NCBI GenBank assembly: GCA_003554465.1
Contig: PWGL01000056.1
Span: 1 to 5,041, forward strand
Direction: 5' to 3'
DNA: 5,041 nucleotides
DNA from: Candidatus Pacearchaeota archaeon
GTDB taxonomy: Archaea; Nanobdellota; Nanobdellia; Pacearchaeales; GW2011-AR1
Under the pieces are notes generated by a model, which was given only the letters and a program-made list of their open reading frames with translations, made no database searches and was not told the origin of the DNA. Of the stretch, positions 1 to 5,041 are shown piece by piece. The translations under genes and the position numbers were made by a program. Position 1 is the first letter of the stretch. Each line of letters opens with the position of its first letter.

Positions 1-111
1 AAACCCAAGCTCCCTCTGGTGGAAAATTATGACTTATTTGGTATCGCTATTTGGCGCATAGGGTTCGAAGACGATAGGGTGTGGGAAGTAATTGATAGCA
101 CACTCAGATAA
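1..111 (+). CDS. C-terminal end of a GH18-family glycosidase (partial, 5' end outside window)
   Basis: Reading frame 1 is open from the first base to a TAA at 109-111 and gives 36 residues. They contain YDLFGIAIWRIGFED followed by RVWEVID. This resembles the end of GH18 chitinase-like domains of the spore germination/cortex-lytic type (YaaH/SleL-like), where the last barrel strand reads like GxAxWRLGxED followed by an aromatic residue. Such enzymes act on N-acetylglucosamine-containing polymers, often spore peptidoglycan. The catalytic DxxDxDxE motif would lie upstream, outside the window, so activity cannot be judged. The gene converges on the minus-strand transposase, and the repeat block begins 7 bp after its stop. 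The assignment rests on a short tail from memory of the family and is moderate. Confidence 0.55.
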   Translation, partial: KPKLPLVENYDLFGIAIWRIGFEDDRVWEVIDSTLR

Positions 112-118
112 GAGAGGT

Positions 119-144
119 GAGACGCGGGGACGGTTCTTTTGTCT
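119..144 (+). repeat. 26-bp REP-like repeat, left outer copy
   Basis: First copy of a 26-bp sequence with head GAGACGCGG and tail GGACGGTTCTTTTGTCT. It is identical over all 26 bases to the copy at 167-192, and its reverse complement recurs imperfectly at 1013-1037. Its ends (AGAC near the left, GTCT at the right) are complementary over 4 bases. It starts 7 bp after the GH18-like stop codon. Probably a recognition sequence related to the adjacent RAYT-type transposase. Confidence 0.85.
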
Positions 145-177
145 GAGACGCGGGTGAGACGCGGGTGAGACGCGGGG
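145..177 (+). repeat. Three tandem 11-bp copies of the repeat head
   Basis: GAGACGCGGGT occurs at 145-155 and 156-166. GAGACGCGGGG at 167-177 is a third unit that also begins the inner 26-bp repeat. The 22 bp between the two full repeats therefore consist entirely of duplicated head sequence. This looks like slippage or repeated partial copying of the repeat's left end. Confidence 0.85.
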
Positions 178-192
178 ACGGTTCTTTTGTCT
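167..192 (+). repeat. 26-bp REP-like repeat, left inner copy
   Basis: Perfect second copy of the repeat at 119-144, 48 bp downstream. It ends 6 bp before the transposase stop codon (199-201 on the minus strand). With the inverted copy at 1013-1037 it brackets the transposase gene and its promoter. Confidence 0.85.
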
Positions 193-198
193 ACACTT

Positions 199-969
199 TT
201 ACTCTTTTAGCATTCTATTAACTCTATCTTTGTTAATTCCAGTAATAGCTGCAATTTTTCTGATTGATAGGTTTGTTTTAGACTTGAAATTTTTTATTAT
301 TTGCTCAAGAGGTTCATCTTCAGATTCGCCCTGCTCTTTTAGCACAGACTTGAAAAGCTCTTCTGCTGCCTCTTCATTCATTACTTCTTTTTGCTCTTTA
401 ATATCAATAAATATTTCCTTCGATTCTTCATTCATAAATTTAGCAAATTTTCTTCTTGCTGTTTTTTTATCAGAAGAAAAGAGGCCTAAAACAAAATCTG
501 TGTCGACCATTTTTGTAAAATAATTACTTTCATACAGGTAGCTATTATAACTGCTCCATTTATAATCAGAAGCTTTCTTGACCATTCCAGCTTTTAGAGG
601 ATTCTGGTGAATATATCTTGCCAATGCTAATAAGTATCGATCCTGCTCTACATTCTCGCTCTTGAAACGATCCTGAAACAGATGCCCTACCCTTTCATAT
701 TTTTGGTTGAAATAGTGGACATAGCTTACGTTAATGCGCTTCATTATTTTTGACAAGTCTTCTGCCCCTTCACTTATCATCAAATGAACATGGTTATCCA
801 TCAAACAAAATGCATGAAGGTAAAATCTATCCGTTTGTTTTTTTATTTGTAATATTTCTAAAAATCTTAATTTGTCTTGCTCGTTATGAAATATATTTTC
901 TTTCGCATTCCCTCGAAGCATGACATGATAGTATCCACTTTCGCTTTTTCTTCTCCCTTGCCTTGGCAT
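199..969 (-). CDS. REP-associated tyrosine transposase (RAYT, Y1/HUH, IS200-like superfamily)
   Basis: A 256-residue protein starting MPRQGRRKSESGYYHVMLRG, typical of the Y1_Tnp/RAYT family. These enzymes nick single-stranded DNA at REP-like hairpins through a tyrosine nucleophile and an HUH metal site. Visible motifs are the HUH site in CLMDNHVHLMI (His60, His62), the conserved RVGHLFQDRFKS segment (residues 93-104) and RYIHQNP (118-124), where Tyr119 is the likely nucleophile. A C-terminal extension ends in a probable helix-turn-helix (about 234-254, LSIRKIAAITGINKDRVNRM), as in many longer Firmicute members. I chose the ATG at 967-969: it follows GGGTGAT at 5-nt-scale spacing, matches the family N-terminus and lies just downstream of a consensus promoter. 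The in-frame ATG at 1000-1002 falls between that promoter's -35 and -10 boxes and should not be transcribed. The frame is intact, so the enzyme may be functional. Confidence 0.9.
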   Translation of the reverse strand: MPRQGRRKSESGYYHVMLRGNAKENIFHNEQDKLRFLEILQIKKQTDRFYLHAFCLMDNHVHLMISEGAEDLSKIMKRINVSYVHYFNQKYERVGHLFQDRFKSENVEQDRYLLALARYIHQNPLKAGMVKKASDYKWSSYNSYLYESNYFTKMVDTDFVLGLFSSDKKTARRKFAKFMNEESKEIFIDIKEQKEVMNEEAAEELFKSVLKEQGESEDEPLEQIIKNFKSKTNLSIRKIAAITGINKDRVNRMLKE

Positions 970-984
970 ATCATCACCCAGTTC

Positions 985-1013
985 ATTATATGGCGAATGC
1001 ATGGACCTGTCAA
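985..1013 (-). promoter_or_regulatory. Perfect consensus sigma-A promoter for the transposase
   Basis: On the minus strand, TTGACA (1013 to 1008) is followed by exactly 17 bases and then TATAAT (990 to 985), a full match to the sigma-70/sigma-A consensus. Transcription would start near 978, giving a leader of roughly 9 bases that carries the GGGTGAT ribosome-binding region. The first base of the -35 box is also the last base of the right-hand repeat (1013), so the promoter sits at the repeat's inner edge. Confidence 0.8.
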
Positions 1014-1357
1014 GACAAAAGAACCGTCCCTGTGTCTGTGATAAAATAGCAATTATTGAATTGGAATGGCATAAAGAATTAATGGAGGAATACCCATTTA
1101 TAATACAACGTGGAAGACCTCTTTACAGTTCTCAAGACAACCAGCATGTTACCTCTGTGGAAACCTATCTAAAGGGCGAACTAATGACCTATTCGCTTAA
1201 AACTCTTGAAATTTACTATAAAAATCGGCTTAAACAAAAAGATGACAACATAAACGGTATAAAAAAAATATTTCTTTGCACAGCAAAACTGCATGGCTAT
1301 GAAACTCTTGTTGAATTCAATAAAGCTCTTAAGCCGGACCAGATGAATTCGGGTTAA
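1001..1357 (+). pseudogene. Truncated DUF4125-like gene, C-terminal half fused in frame to the repeat
   Basis: An open frame of 118 codons ending in TAA at 1355-1357. The first 13 residues (MDLSRQKNRPCVC) only translate the promoter/repeat region. From residue 14 the sequence is protein-like: IIELEWHKELMEEYPFI, RGRPLYSS, then TSVETYLKGELMTYS and KTLEIYYKNRL. This resembles the second half of DUF4125-family proteins (function unknown, roughly 200 residues) as I remember them. The family's N-terminal half is missing, and upstream of the element lies an unrelated GH18-like tail rather than that half. There is no good ribosome binding site before the ATG at 1001 or the in-frame ATG at 1082. The likeliest reading is a gene remnant cut by the RAYT unit. 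The alternative is an intact short protein of unknown function. It converges on the UPF0178 gene with a 21-bp gap. Confidence 0.5.
1013..1037 (-). repeat. REP-like repeat, right inverted copy
   Basis: The plus strand reads AGACAAAAGAACCGTCCC and then TGTGTCT. This is the reverse complement of the left-hand repeat with two C-to-T changes in the head (23 of 25 identical). It closes the transposase unit on the side of the transposase promoter. Confidence 0.85.
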
Positions 1358-1378
1358 GAACTAAGAGAAAAGTAGGGG

Positions 1379-1828
1379 TTAAGAGGAAGGAGAGGCAACA
1401 TCTGCAATTATTTTTTCCAGTTTACGCTCAAACCTCTTGTCATCTTCCTGGTTCCGTTTTTTAGGGCCTTTAGTCCTGCCTCCACTGCGCCGGTGTTTTG
1501 CCTTTAATTCTCGTTCCTCCAGCAGAAAATCTATTTTTTCAGGTATATACTCTTTGCCTAGCGGGCTGATACACCTAACCTGCTTGCCAACCAGCATAGC
1601 TGCCAAACCCCAGTCCTGGGTTACCGCAATATCACCTTTTTGGGCTACGTTAATAACCTTGATATCAGCTTCCTGCGAATCGTTGCCCACGGTCAGGTGA
1701 TGATCAGATGCAATATGGTGATTAAAACTAGCCACCGTCCACACTGGTATACGGTATTTTTGGCCTAATTTCAGACTTATCTGTAGAACTTCTCTCGGAC
1801 AAGCATCGGCATCAACAATGATTTTCAT
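1379..1828 (-). CDS. UPF0178 (DUF188) family protein, YaiI/YqxD type
   Basis: A 149-residue protein, the usual length for this family, which has a PIN-like nuclease fold but no established substrate. Family hallmarks are the N-terminal MKIIVDADACP (acidic residues Asp6 and Asp8, Cys10), EADIKVIN (53-60), GDIAVTQDWGLAAM (65-78, acidic Asp66 and Asp72) and RRSGGRTKGPKKR (113-125), followed by a charged helical C-terminus. The frame extends upstream to 1927, but I place the start at the ATG at 1826-1828 because it begins exactly at the family N-terminus and has an ideal RBS. The 33 extra codons would run back through the ssrA terminator. No promoter of its own is obvious between the terminator and the RBS, so expression may depend on read-through from the rnr-smpB-ssrA unit or on a weak promoter. 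Cytoplasmic: no signal peptide or membrane segment. Confidence 0.92.
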   Translation of the reverse strand: MKIIVDADACPREVLQISLKLGQKYRIPVWTVASFNHHIASDHHLTVGNDSQEADIKVINVAQKGDIAVTQDWGLAAMLVGKQVRCISPLGKEYIPEKIDFLLEERELKAKHRRSGGRTKGPKKRNQEDDKRFERKLEKIIADVASPSS

Positions 1829-1834
1829 TTTAAC

Positions 1835-1840
1835 CCTCCT
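1835..1840 (-). promoter_or_regulatory. Shine-Dalgarno site fixing the UPF0178 start
   Basis: AGGAGG on the minus strand, within AGGAGGG, 6 bases before the ATG at 1828. It is a full match to the Firmicute consensus and decides in favour of this start over the longer frame to 1927. Confidence 0.9.
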
Positions 1841-1880
1841 GGGCCACAACACCTCATTTTTGAATCTGAAAAAATTAAAT

Positions 1881-1903
1881 AAAAAAGAGAGAGCGCGTCT
1901 CTC
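1881..1903 (-). terminator. Rho-independent terminator of ssrA
   Basis: On the minus strand GAGAGA (1903-1898), a 5-base loop CGCGC and TCTCTC (1892-1887) form a 6-bp stem, followed at once by TTTTTT (1886-1881) and then a further T-rich stretch to about 1869. It lies 25 bp after the encoded CCA end of the tmRNA and ends the rnr-smpB-ssrA transcript upstream of the UPF0178 gene. Confidence 0.85.
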
Positions 1904-1928
1904 CATAAATTGGCATCTAATTTTCATT

Positions 1929-2283
1929 TGGTGGAGGCGGCGGGAATCGAACCCGCGTCCGAGGGGGTAAATACAGAAACTTCTACGAGCGTAGCTCCGA
2001 TATTTTTGTCTCGCGCTTTAGAGCCCCTCGGAGCAGGGTTCTAAAGCGCCAGCCCCTTAAGGTTTCCCGAAACTCCGACGGGGCGGTCGGAATTCCGGTA
2101 GTCCGGTTTTATGACACCCCTATCTCTTCCCCCGGACTGGGAAAAGAGGGGCGCGCTGCGCTTATTTACGCAGCGGCTAGTGTTCTATTGTCGGCGTTTA
2201 TAGCCTTTCCATGTTTTTACCAGGTCATGGTCCTGGGCCCGCTATTCCTGCACTTCTCACCCCCGTCGAAACCTGACGCCCCC
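1929..2283 (-). ncRNA. ssrA: tmRNA (transfer-messenger RNA)
   Basis: 355 nt, one-piece tmRNA. With SmpB it enters stalled ribosomes, acts first as alanyl-tRNA and then as mRNA, and tags the stuck polypeptide for proteolysis. The 5' end GGGGGCG (2283-2277) pairs with CGCCTCC near the 3' end to form a 7-bp acceptor stem with one G-U pair. The 3' end carries the GGTTCGATTCC T-arm and an encoded CCA at 1931-1929. The 5' region GTCAGGTTTCGACGGGGGTG is characteristic of tmRNA. A tag reading frame lies at 2195-2166, and GC-rich pseudoknot-like segments fill about 2155-1975. It begins 11 bp after the smpB stop, so its 5' end is probably made by processing (RNase P) of a longer transcript. I saw no good promoter immediately upstream. 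Confidence 0.97.
2166..2195 (-). other. tmRNA tag-peptide reading frame (ADNRTLAAA)
   Basis: GCC GAC AAT AGA ACA CTA and GCC GCT GCG TAA are read from 2195 on the minus strand. The encoded tag is ADNRTLAAA, preceded in the cell by the alanine carried on the tmRNA. The stop codon sits in the loop of helix H5, formed by GCTGCG (2174-2169) and CGCAGC (2160-2155), as in other tmRNAs. Starting with Ala-Asp-Asn and ending in small hydrophobic residues is typical, but the last three residues are AAA, not LAA. Confidence 0.85.
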
Positions 2284-2294
2284 ATGTCATTTGT

Positions 2295-2768
2295 TTATCG
2301 GGGTTTACCCAATTGCTTTTCCTTTAACTCCCTTTCAGCTTCTCTTCTGGCCGTTTTTTCCGCAATAGCCCTTCGCTTATCATATTTTCTTTTACCGTGA
2401 GCCAAAGCCAGCTCTACTTTAACTAAACCTCGCCTCAGGTAGACGCGCAAAGGGATTAAGGTGTAACCCTTCTCCTGGGTCTTACCCTTAAGCCGGTCAA
2501 TCTCCCGACGGTGCATAAGCAACCGTCTTGGACGAACCGGGTCGTGGTTAAAGCGATTACCCTGTTCGTAGGAACTTACGTGTACATTATATAAGATAAT
2601 TTCCCCATTTTCAACCCGGGCAAAACTATCCTTAAGGTTTAAACGTGAATCGCGAATAGATTTAACTTCGGTGCCCTTTAATTCAATACCAGCTTCGAAC
2701 TTTTCATCTATATGGTAATCATGATAAGCTTTGCGATTACGGGCCACCACTTTGACATTATCATCCAT
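2295..2768 (-). CDS. smpB: SsrA-binding protein SmpB
   Basis: A 157-residue cytoplasmic protein that binds the tRNA-like domain of tmRNA and places its C-terminal tail in the empty mRNA channel of stalled ribosomes. Family motifs are all present: RNRKAYHDY (10-18), GIELKGTEVKSIR (27-39), NLKDSFARVENGE (44-56), YEQGNRFNHDP (67-77), EKGYTLIPL (99-107) and GKRKYDKR (125-132), followed by a basic helical tail. The frame extends to a TTG at 2789. I prefer the ATG at 2766-2768, which lies 10 bases after AGAAAGG (2785-2779), a good match to the anti-16S sequence in aligned spacing. The ATG at 2774 (4 bases from that site) is the alternative and adds only two residues. The gene lies 23 bp after rnr and 11 bp before ssrA, so the tmRNA and its partner are co-transcribed. 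Confidence 0.97.
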   Translation of the reverse strand: MDDNVKVVARNRKAYHDYHIDEKFEAGIELKGTEVKSIRDSRLNLKDSFARVENGEIILYNVHVSSYEQGNRFNHDPVRPRRLLMHRREIDRLKGKTQEKGYTLIPLRVYLRRGLVKVELALAHGKRKYDKRRAIAEKTARREAERELKEKQLGKPR

Positions 2769-2791
2769 AAACATACAACCTTTCTGCAAGC

Positions 2792-4822
2792 TTATCTAAC
2801 TTTTTCCATAAGAATAAAGTTAATAAGTCTTTCTTCCATACTTACCTGATTCACCATCACTCTCACCCGGTCTCCCAAGCGATAACGTCTATGGTGGTGT
2901 TTACCTTCCAGAGTCATGTGCTCTTCGTGGAAAACGTAAAAGTCGTCAGTCATATCACTAAGGTTAACCATTCCCTCTACGGTATTGTCCAGTTCCACAA
3001 ACATGCCAAAAGAAGTGATGCCACTTACGCATCCTTCAAACTCCTCGCCTTCCTGACCCATCATGTATTCTATCTTTTTGAGGTCCTGGCTTTCTCGTTC
3101 TGCCTCTAAAGCCTTCCTCTCTCTCTGTGAAGATTTCTCCGCTATCTCAGGAAGTCCTTCTTTTATACTTTCTATTTTTTCCGCTTTTAGCTCTCCACGC
3201 AAGTGCCTGGCCAACATCCGGTGATTAACCAGATCAGGGAACCTGCGAATAGGTGAAGTAAAATGAGTGTAACAATCTGTGGCCAAACCAAAGTGCTCTT
3301 CCAATGTAGCGCTATAACGCGCCTGGGAAAGCGAACGCAATAAAAGATAATTTACCGTCCTTTCCTCGGGCTGACCTTTTACTTTTTCAATTACTTTCTG
3401 CAACTGCAAGGGGGTTATTTTTTCAGGATTTCCTGAGATTTTCAGATTCATCAGGCTCAAGATATTGCGAAAAGTGATCATTTTTTCTTTTTCCGGCCGA
3501 GGATGGATCCGGTACAGCGCCGGCAAATTCTTCCTGTAAAGGTAATCAGCTACCGCCTGATTGGCCATTAGCATAAACTCTTCGATAATGGATTCTGCCC
3601 GTCCGGTTTTCTTAGGAGTTATGGAAAGCGGCTTTCCTTCATGGTCAAGCTTAATATCCGGCTCAGGTATTTCCAGATCCAAGGCTCCCTGGCTTACCCG
3701 GTAGCTTTTAAGCTTCTGCGCCAGGTCGTCCATTTTATGCAGCATCTCCTGCATGTGAGCAGGAAAATTGCTTTCTTTTTGCAAGGCATCTTCAACCTGC
3801 TGGTAAGCCAATCCATAGCTTACTTTTAATAAACTGTGGAACAACCTATAATTTTCCATACCTCCCATTTCATCAAGATCCATTTCTGCGCTTAAGGCGA
3901 GGCGGTCTTCCCCTTCTCGTAAACTGCATAAATTCTGGGAAAGCTCCGTGGGCAACATGTGGATCACCCGGTCCACCAAATACACGCTAGTACCTCGATT
4001 CAATGCTTCCCGGTATAGATGTGACCCTTCCCTCACATAATGACCCACGTCTGCTATATGCACTCCCAGGCGATAACCGCCTTCGGGTCGCGATTCCAGG
4101 GAAATAGCGTCGTCCATATCTTGAGCTTCTTGTGGGTCTACAGTAATAATCAGCCGGTCACGTAAATCTACCCGTTTTTCTCTTTCTGCTACGATAGGAA
4201 TATCTTCCTCGCGGGGAAGTTTTTCCAGTTGGTTTCGCACCTTGGCTGGAAACTCTGGCGAAAGGGAATATTTTTTAATAATGCTTATAACGTCAACGCC
4301 AGGGTCACCTGATACCCCAAGCTTTTCCACGATAAACCCTTTAAGCTCTTTGCCGCGAGCCTCCCTGGTAATCTCTACTACTACTTTGTCACCACTCTTG
4401 ACTTTAACCTTTCCCTTGGCGGGAATTTTTACTGATTGATAAAAACGATTATCATCAGGCAAGACCCATTTTTTACCTCTCTCCTGGGTCACGGTGCCGA
4501 TTATTCGAGAACTGCTCTTTTCCAGGACCTTAATAACTTCTCCTTCCCGGCGCTTCCCTTTGCCTCCGGAGGCAAGCTCTATTAAAACTCGATCTCCATG
4601 TAAGGCGCCTCCCACTCGGTTAGCCGGAATAAACACGTCAGCTTCTCCTTCCGCATCGGGTCGCAAAAAAGCAAACCCTTTGCGGTTGCCTTGGAGGATG
4701 CCGGTTAAGTTTTTAGAATTAGATTTGGACTTGGCTGTGTCTTTTTTGTATTTTTTTAATGGCAACTCCTTTTTTGTCTGTTTCTTTTTTTTATTTATTT
4801 TCATACTCATAATATTTTCCAT
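2792..4822 (-). CDS. rnr: Ribonuclease R (RNase II/RNB family 3'-5' exoribonuclease)
   Basis: A 676-residue processive 3'-5' exoribonuclease that degrades structured RNA, including mRNAs released by trans-translation. Order of parts: Lys-rich, low-complexity N-terminus (about 8-38); first cold-shock/OB domain (about 40-98, GILQGNRKGFAFLRP then DVFIPANRV); second OB domain (about 105-165); RNB catalytic domain (about 217-540); C-terminal S1 domain (about 593-674, FEGCVSGITSFGMFVEL). Catalytic motif DPQEAQDMDDA (229-239) supplies the metal-binding aspartates Asp229, Asp235, Asp237 and Asp238. HIADVGHYV (255-263), RIHPRP (439-443 region) and HFTSPIRRFPDLVNHR (520-535) are also intact. It is shorter than typical RNase R (about 700-800 residues): no N-terminal winged helix and no Lys-rich tail after S1. 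An in-frame TAA at 4834-4832 rules out a longer N-terminus. The start is uncertain: AAGGAG (4829-4824) lies only 1 base before the ATG at 4822 and 13 before the in-frame ATG at 4810. First gene of the rnr-smpB-ssrA operon. Confidence 0.96.
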   Translation of the reverse strand: MENIMSMKINKKKKQTKKELPLKKYKKDTAKSKSNSKNLTGILQGNRKGFAFLRPDAEGEADVFIPANRVGGALHGDRVLIELASGGKGKRREGEVIKVLEKSSSRIIGTVTQERGKKWVLPDDNRFYQSVKIPAKGKVKVKSGDKVVVEITREARGKELKGFIVEKLGVSGDPGVDVISIIKKYSLSPEFPAKVRNQLEKLPREEDIPIVAEREKRVDLRDRLIITVDPQEAQDMDDAISLESRPEGGYRLGVHIADVGHYVREGSHLYREALNRGTSVYLVDRVIHMLPTELSQNLCSLREGEDRLALSAEMDLDEMGGMENYRLFHSLLKVSYGLAYQQVEDALQKESNFPAHMQEMLHKMDDLAQKLKSYRVSQGALDLEIPEPDIKLDHEGKPLSITPKKTGRAESIIEEFMLMANQAVADYLYRKNLPALYRIHPRPEKEKMITFRNILSLMNLKISGNPEKITPLQLQKVIEKVKGQPEERTVNYLLLRSLSQARYSATLEEHFGLATDCYTHFTSPIRRFPDLVNHRMLARHLRGELKAEKIESIKEGLPEIAEKSSQRERKALEAERESQDLKKIEYMMGQEGEEFEGCVSGITSFGMFVELDNTVEGMVNLSDMTDDFYVFHEEHMTLEGKHHHRRYRLGDRVRVMVNQVSMEERLINFILMEKVR

Positions 4823-4911
4823 ACTCCTTATTTACTTCTTATTTATATACACCACTTAATATACACTTCTACTGTCCTAAACTATTCTGAGCATAACCAA
4901 AAATGCCATAT

Positions 4912-4941
4912 ATCATACCTGAGTGAATATACCTGTGTAAA
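4912..4941 (-). promoter_or_regulatory. Probable sigma-A promoter of the rnr-smpB-ssrA operon
   Basis: On the minus strand TTTACA (4941-4936), an 18-base spacer and TATGAT (4917-4912), each box matching the consensus at 5 of 6 positions. It lies just after the terminator of the upstream gene and would give a leader of about 80 bases before rnr. The 4823-4911 leader is AT-rich, and I see no riboswitch or strong hairpin in it. Confidence 0.5.
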
Positions 4942-4977
4942 TAAAGTAAAAGGAACAGGCTTCAGACACCTGCTCCT
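4942..4977 (-). terminator. Rho-independent terminator of the upstream partial gene
   Basis: On the minus strand AGGAGCAGG (4977-4969), a 9-base loop and CCTGTTCCT (4959-4951) form a 9-bp stem with one G-U pair. TTTACTTTAT follows directly. It sits 3 bp after the stop of the CDS entering from the right. The T-run is interrupted, so strength is uncertain. The G-U pair makes it better on the minus strand, where the downstream T-run also lies. Confidence 0.65.
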
Positions 4978-4980
4978 AAA

Positions 4981-5041
4981 TTAATTTATATCCAGCAGAA
5001 CCATGCCGTTTACAAAGCGTAATGCTTTATTCCGTGTAACT
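4981..5041 (-). CDS. C-terminal end of an unidentified protein (partial)
   Basis: On the minus strand one frame is open from the window edge to TAA at 4983-4981 and gives VTRNKALRFVNGMVLLDIN. The other two frames contain stops. I do not recognise this tail. Support for its being coding is the intrinsic terminator immediately after the stop codon. The gene before rnr in many Firmicutes is secG, but this tail does not clearly look like SecG, so no function is given. Confidence 0.5.
   Translation of the reverse strand, partial: VTRNKALRFVNGMVLLDIN

Larger units (their letters stand above)
119..1037 (-). mobile_element. RAYT (IS200-like Y1 transposase) unit bracketed by inverted REP-like repeats
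   Basis: One Y1 transposase gene lies between inverted copies of a GC-rich repeat: 167-192 (with an extra copy at 119-144) on the left and 1013-1037 on the right. Against the reverse complement of the left copies, the right copy matches 23 of 25 bases, with two C-to-T differences. The inner unit spans 871 bp (167-1037). RAYT genes are typically found flanked by such palindromic repeats and are thought to process them through single-stranded DNA intermediates. Whether the whole unit moves is not known from this sequence. No target-site duplication is evident, as expected for Y1 enzymes. The interior is visibly more AT-rich than the rnr-ssrA operon, consistent with acquired DNA. Confidence 0.7.

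Noticed and set aside
119..192. Two identical 26-bp repeats separated by 22 bp, superficially like a minimal CRISPR array.
   Set aside because: The 'spacer' is itself two copies of the repeat's head, there are only two repeats, an inverted copy lies across the transposase, and no cas genes are present.
1000..1002. ATG giving an 11-residue longer transposase.
   Set aside because: It lies between the -35 and -10 boxes of the consensus promoter, has no well-spaced RBS and is absent from the family N-terminus. The ATG at 969 fits on all counts.
1039..1047. Plus-strand TGATAAAAT resembling an extended -10 element that could drive the DUF4125-like remnant outward from the repeat.
   Set aside because: No -35 box at suitable spacing and no convincing RBS before either ATG. 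Chance occurrence in AT-rich DNA is likely.
1891..1905. GAGACGCG within the ssrA terminator matches the head of the RAYT-associated repeat.
   Set aside because: Only 8 bases match and none of the GGACGGTTCTTTTGTCT tail is present. The sequence is fully explained by the terminator hairpin.
2188..2400. Plus-strand open frame of 70 codons across the start of ssrA and the end of smpB.
   Set aside because: It is antisense to a conserved RNA and a conserved protein, with no RBS and no recognisable protein features.
4494..4859. Plus-strand open frame of 121 codons with a hydrophobic Phe-rich end.
   Set aside because: It is antisense to the Lys-rich start of rnr: runs of AAA/AAG codons read in reverse give Phe/Leu. 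No independent evidence of coding.

Overview
The window looks like chromosome from an endospore-forming, low-to-moderate GC Firmicute, probably a clostridial or Syntrophomonas/Desulfotomaculum-type lineage. This is inferred from the rnr-smpB-ssrA gene order, strong AGGAGG-type ribosome binding sites, sigma-A-type promoters, a UPF0178 (YqxD-type) protein and the tail of a spore-type GH18 glycosidase. No exact genus can be named from sequence alone.

Right half (about 1.87-4.98 kb, minus strand): a trans-translation and RNA quality-control operon. A gene entering from the right edge ends at 4981 and is followed by an intrinsic terminator. A plausible sigma-A promoter (4912-4941) then drives rnr (RNase R), smpB 23 bp further on, and ssrA (tmRNA) starting 11 bp after the smpB stop. 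The unit ends at a clear terminator (about 1881-1903). tmRNA and SmpB rescue stalled ribosomes and tag the nascent peptide; RNase R degrades the faulty mRNA. All three could therefore come from one transcript. A UPF0178 gene (1379-1828) with its own strong RBS follows on the same strand.

Left half (1-1.36 kb): an accessory patch. A GH18-like gene ends at 111. Seven bases later begins a 26-bp GC-rich repeat (two direct copies with two extra 11-bp copies of its head between them), then a minus-strand Y1/HUH transposase of the REP-associated (RAYT/IS200-like) type. The transposase is driven by a perfect consensus TTGACA-17-TATAAT promoter, and an inverted copy of the repeat (23 of 25 matches) closes the right side. 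The next base begins what looks like the C-terminal half of a DUF4125-like protein lacking its N-terminal half. The arrangement fits an insertion with rearrangement or deletion of flanking DNA.

The most notable observations are the RAYT/repeat unit with its built-in consensus promoter at the repeat edge, the decapitated gene abutting the repeat, an RNase R lacking both the usual N-terminal winged helix and the C-terminal basic tail, and a tmRNA tag ending in LAAA rather than the common ALAA. I did not find a convincing wholly new system.
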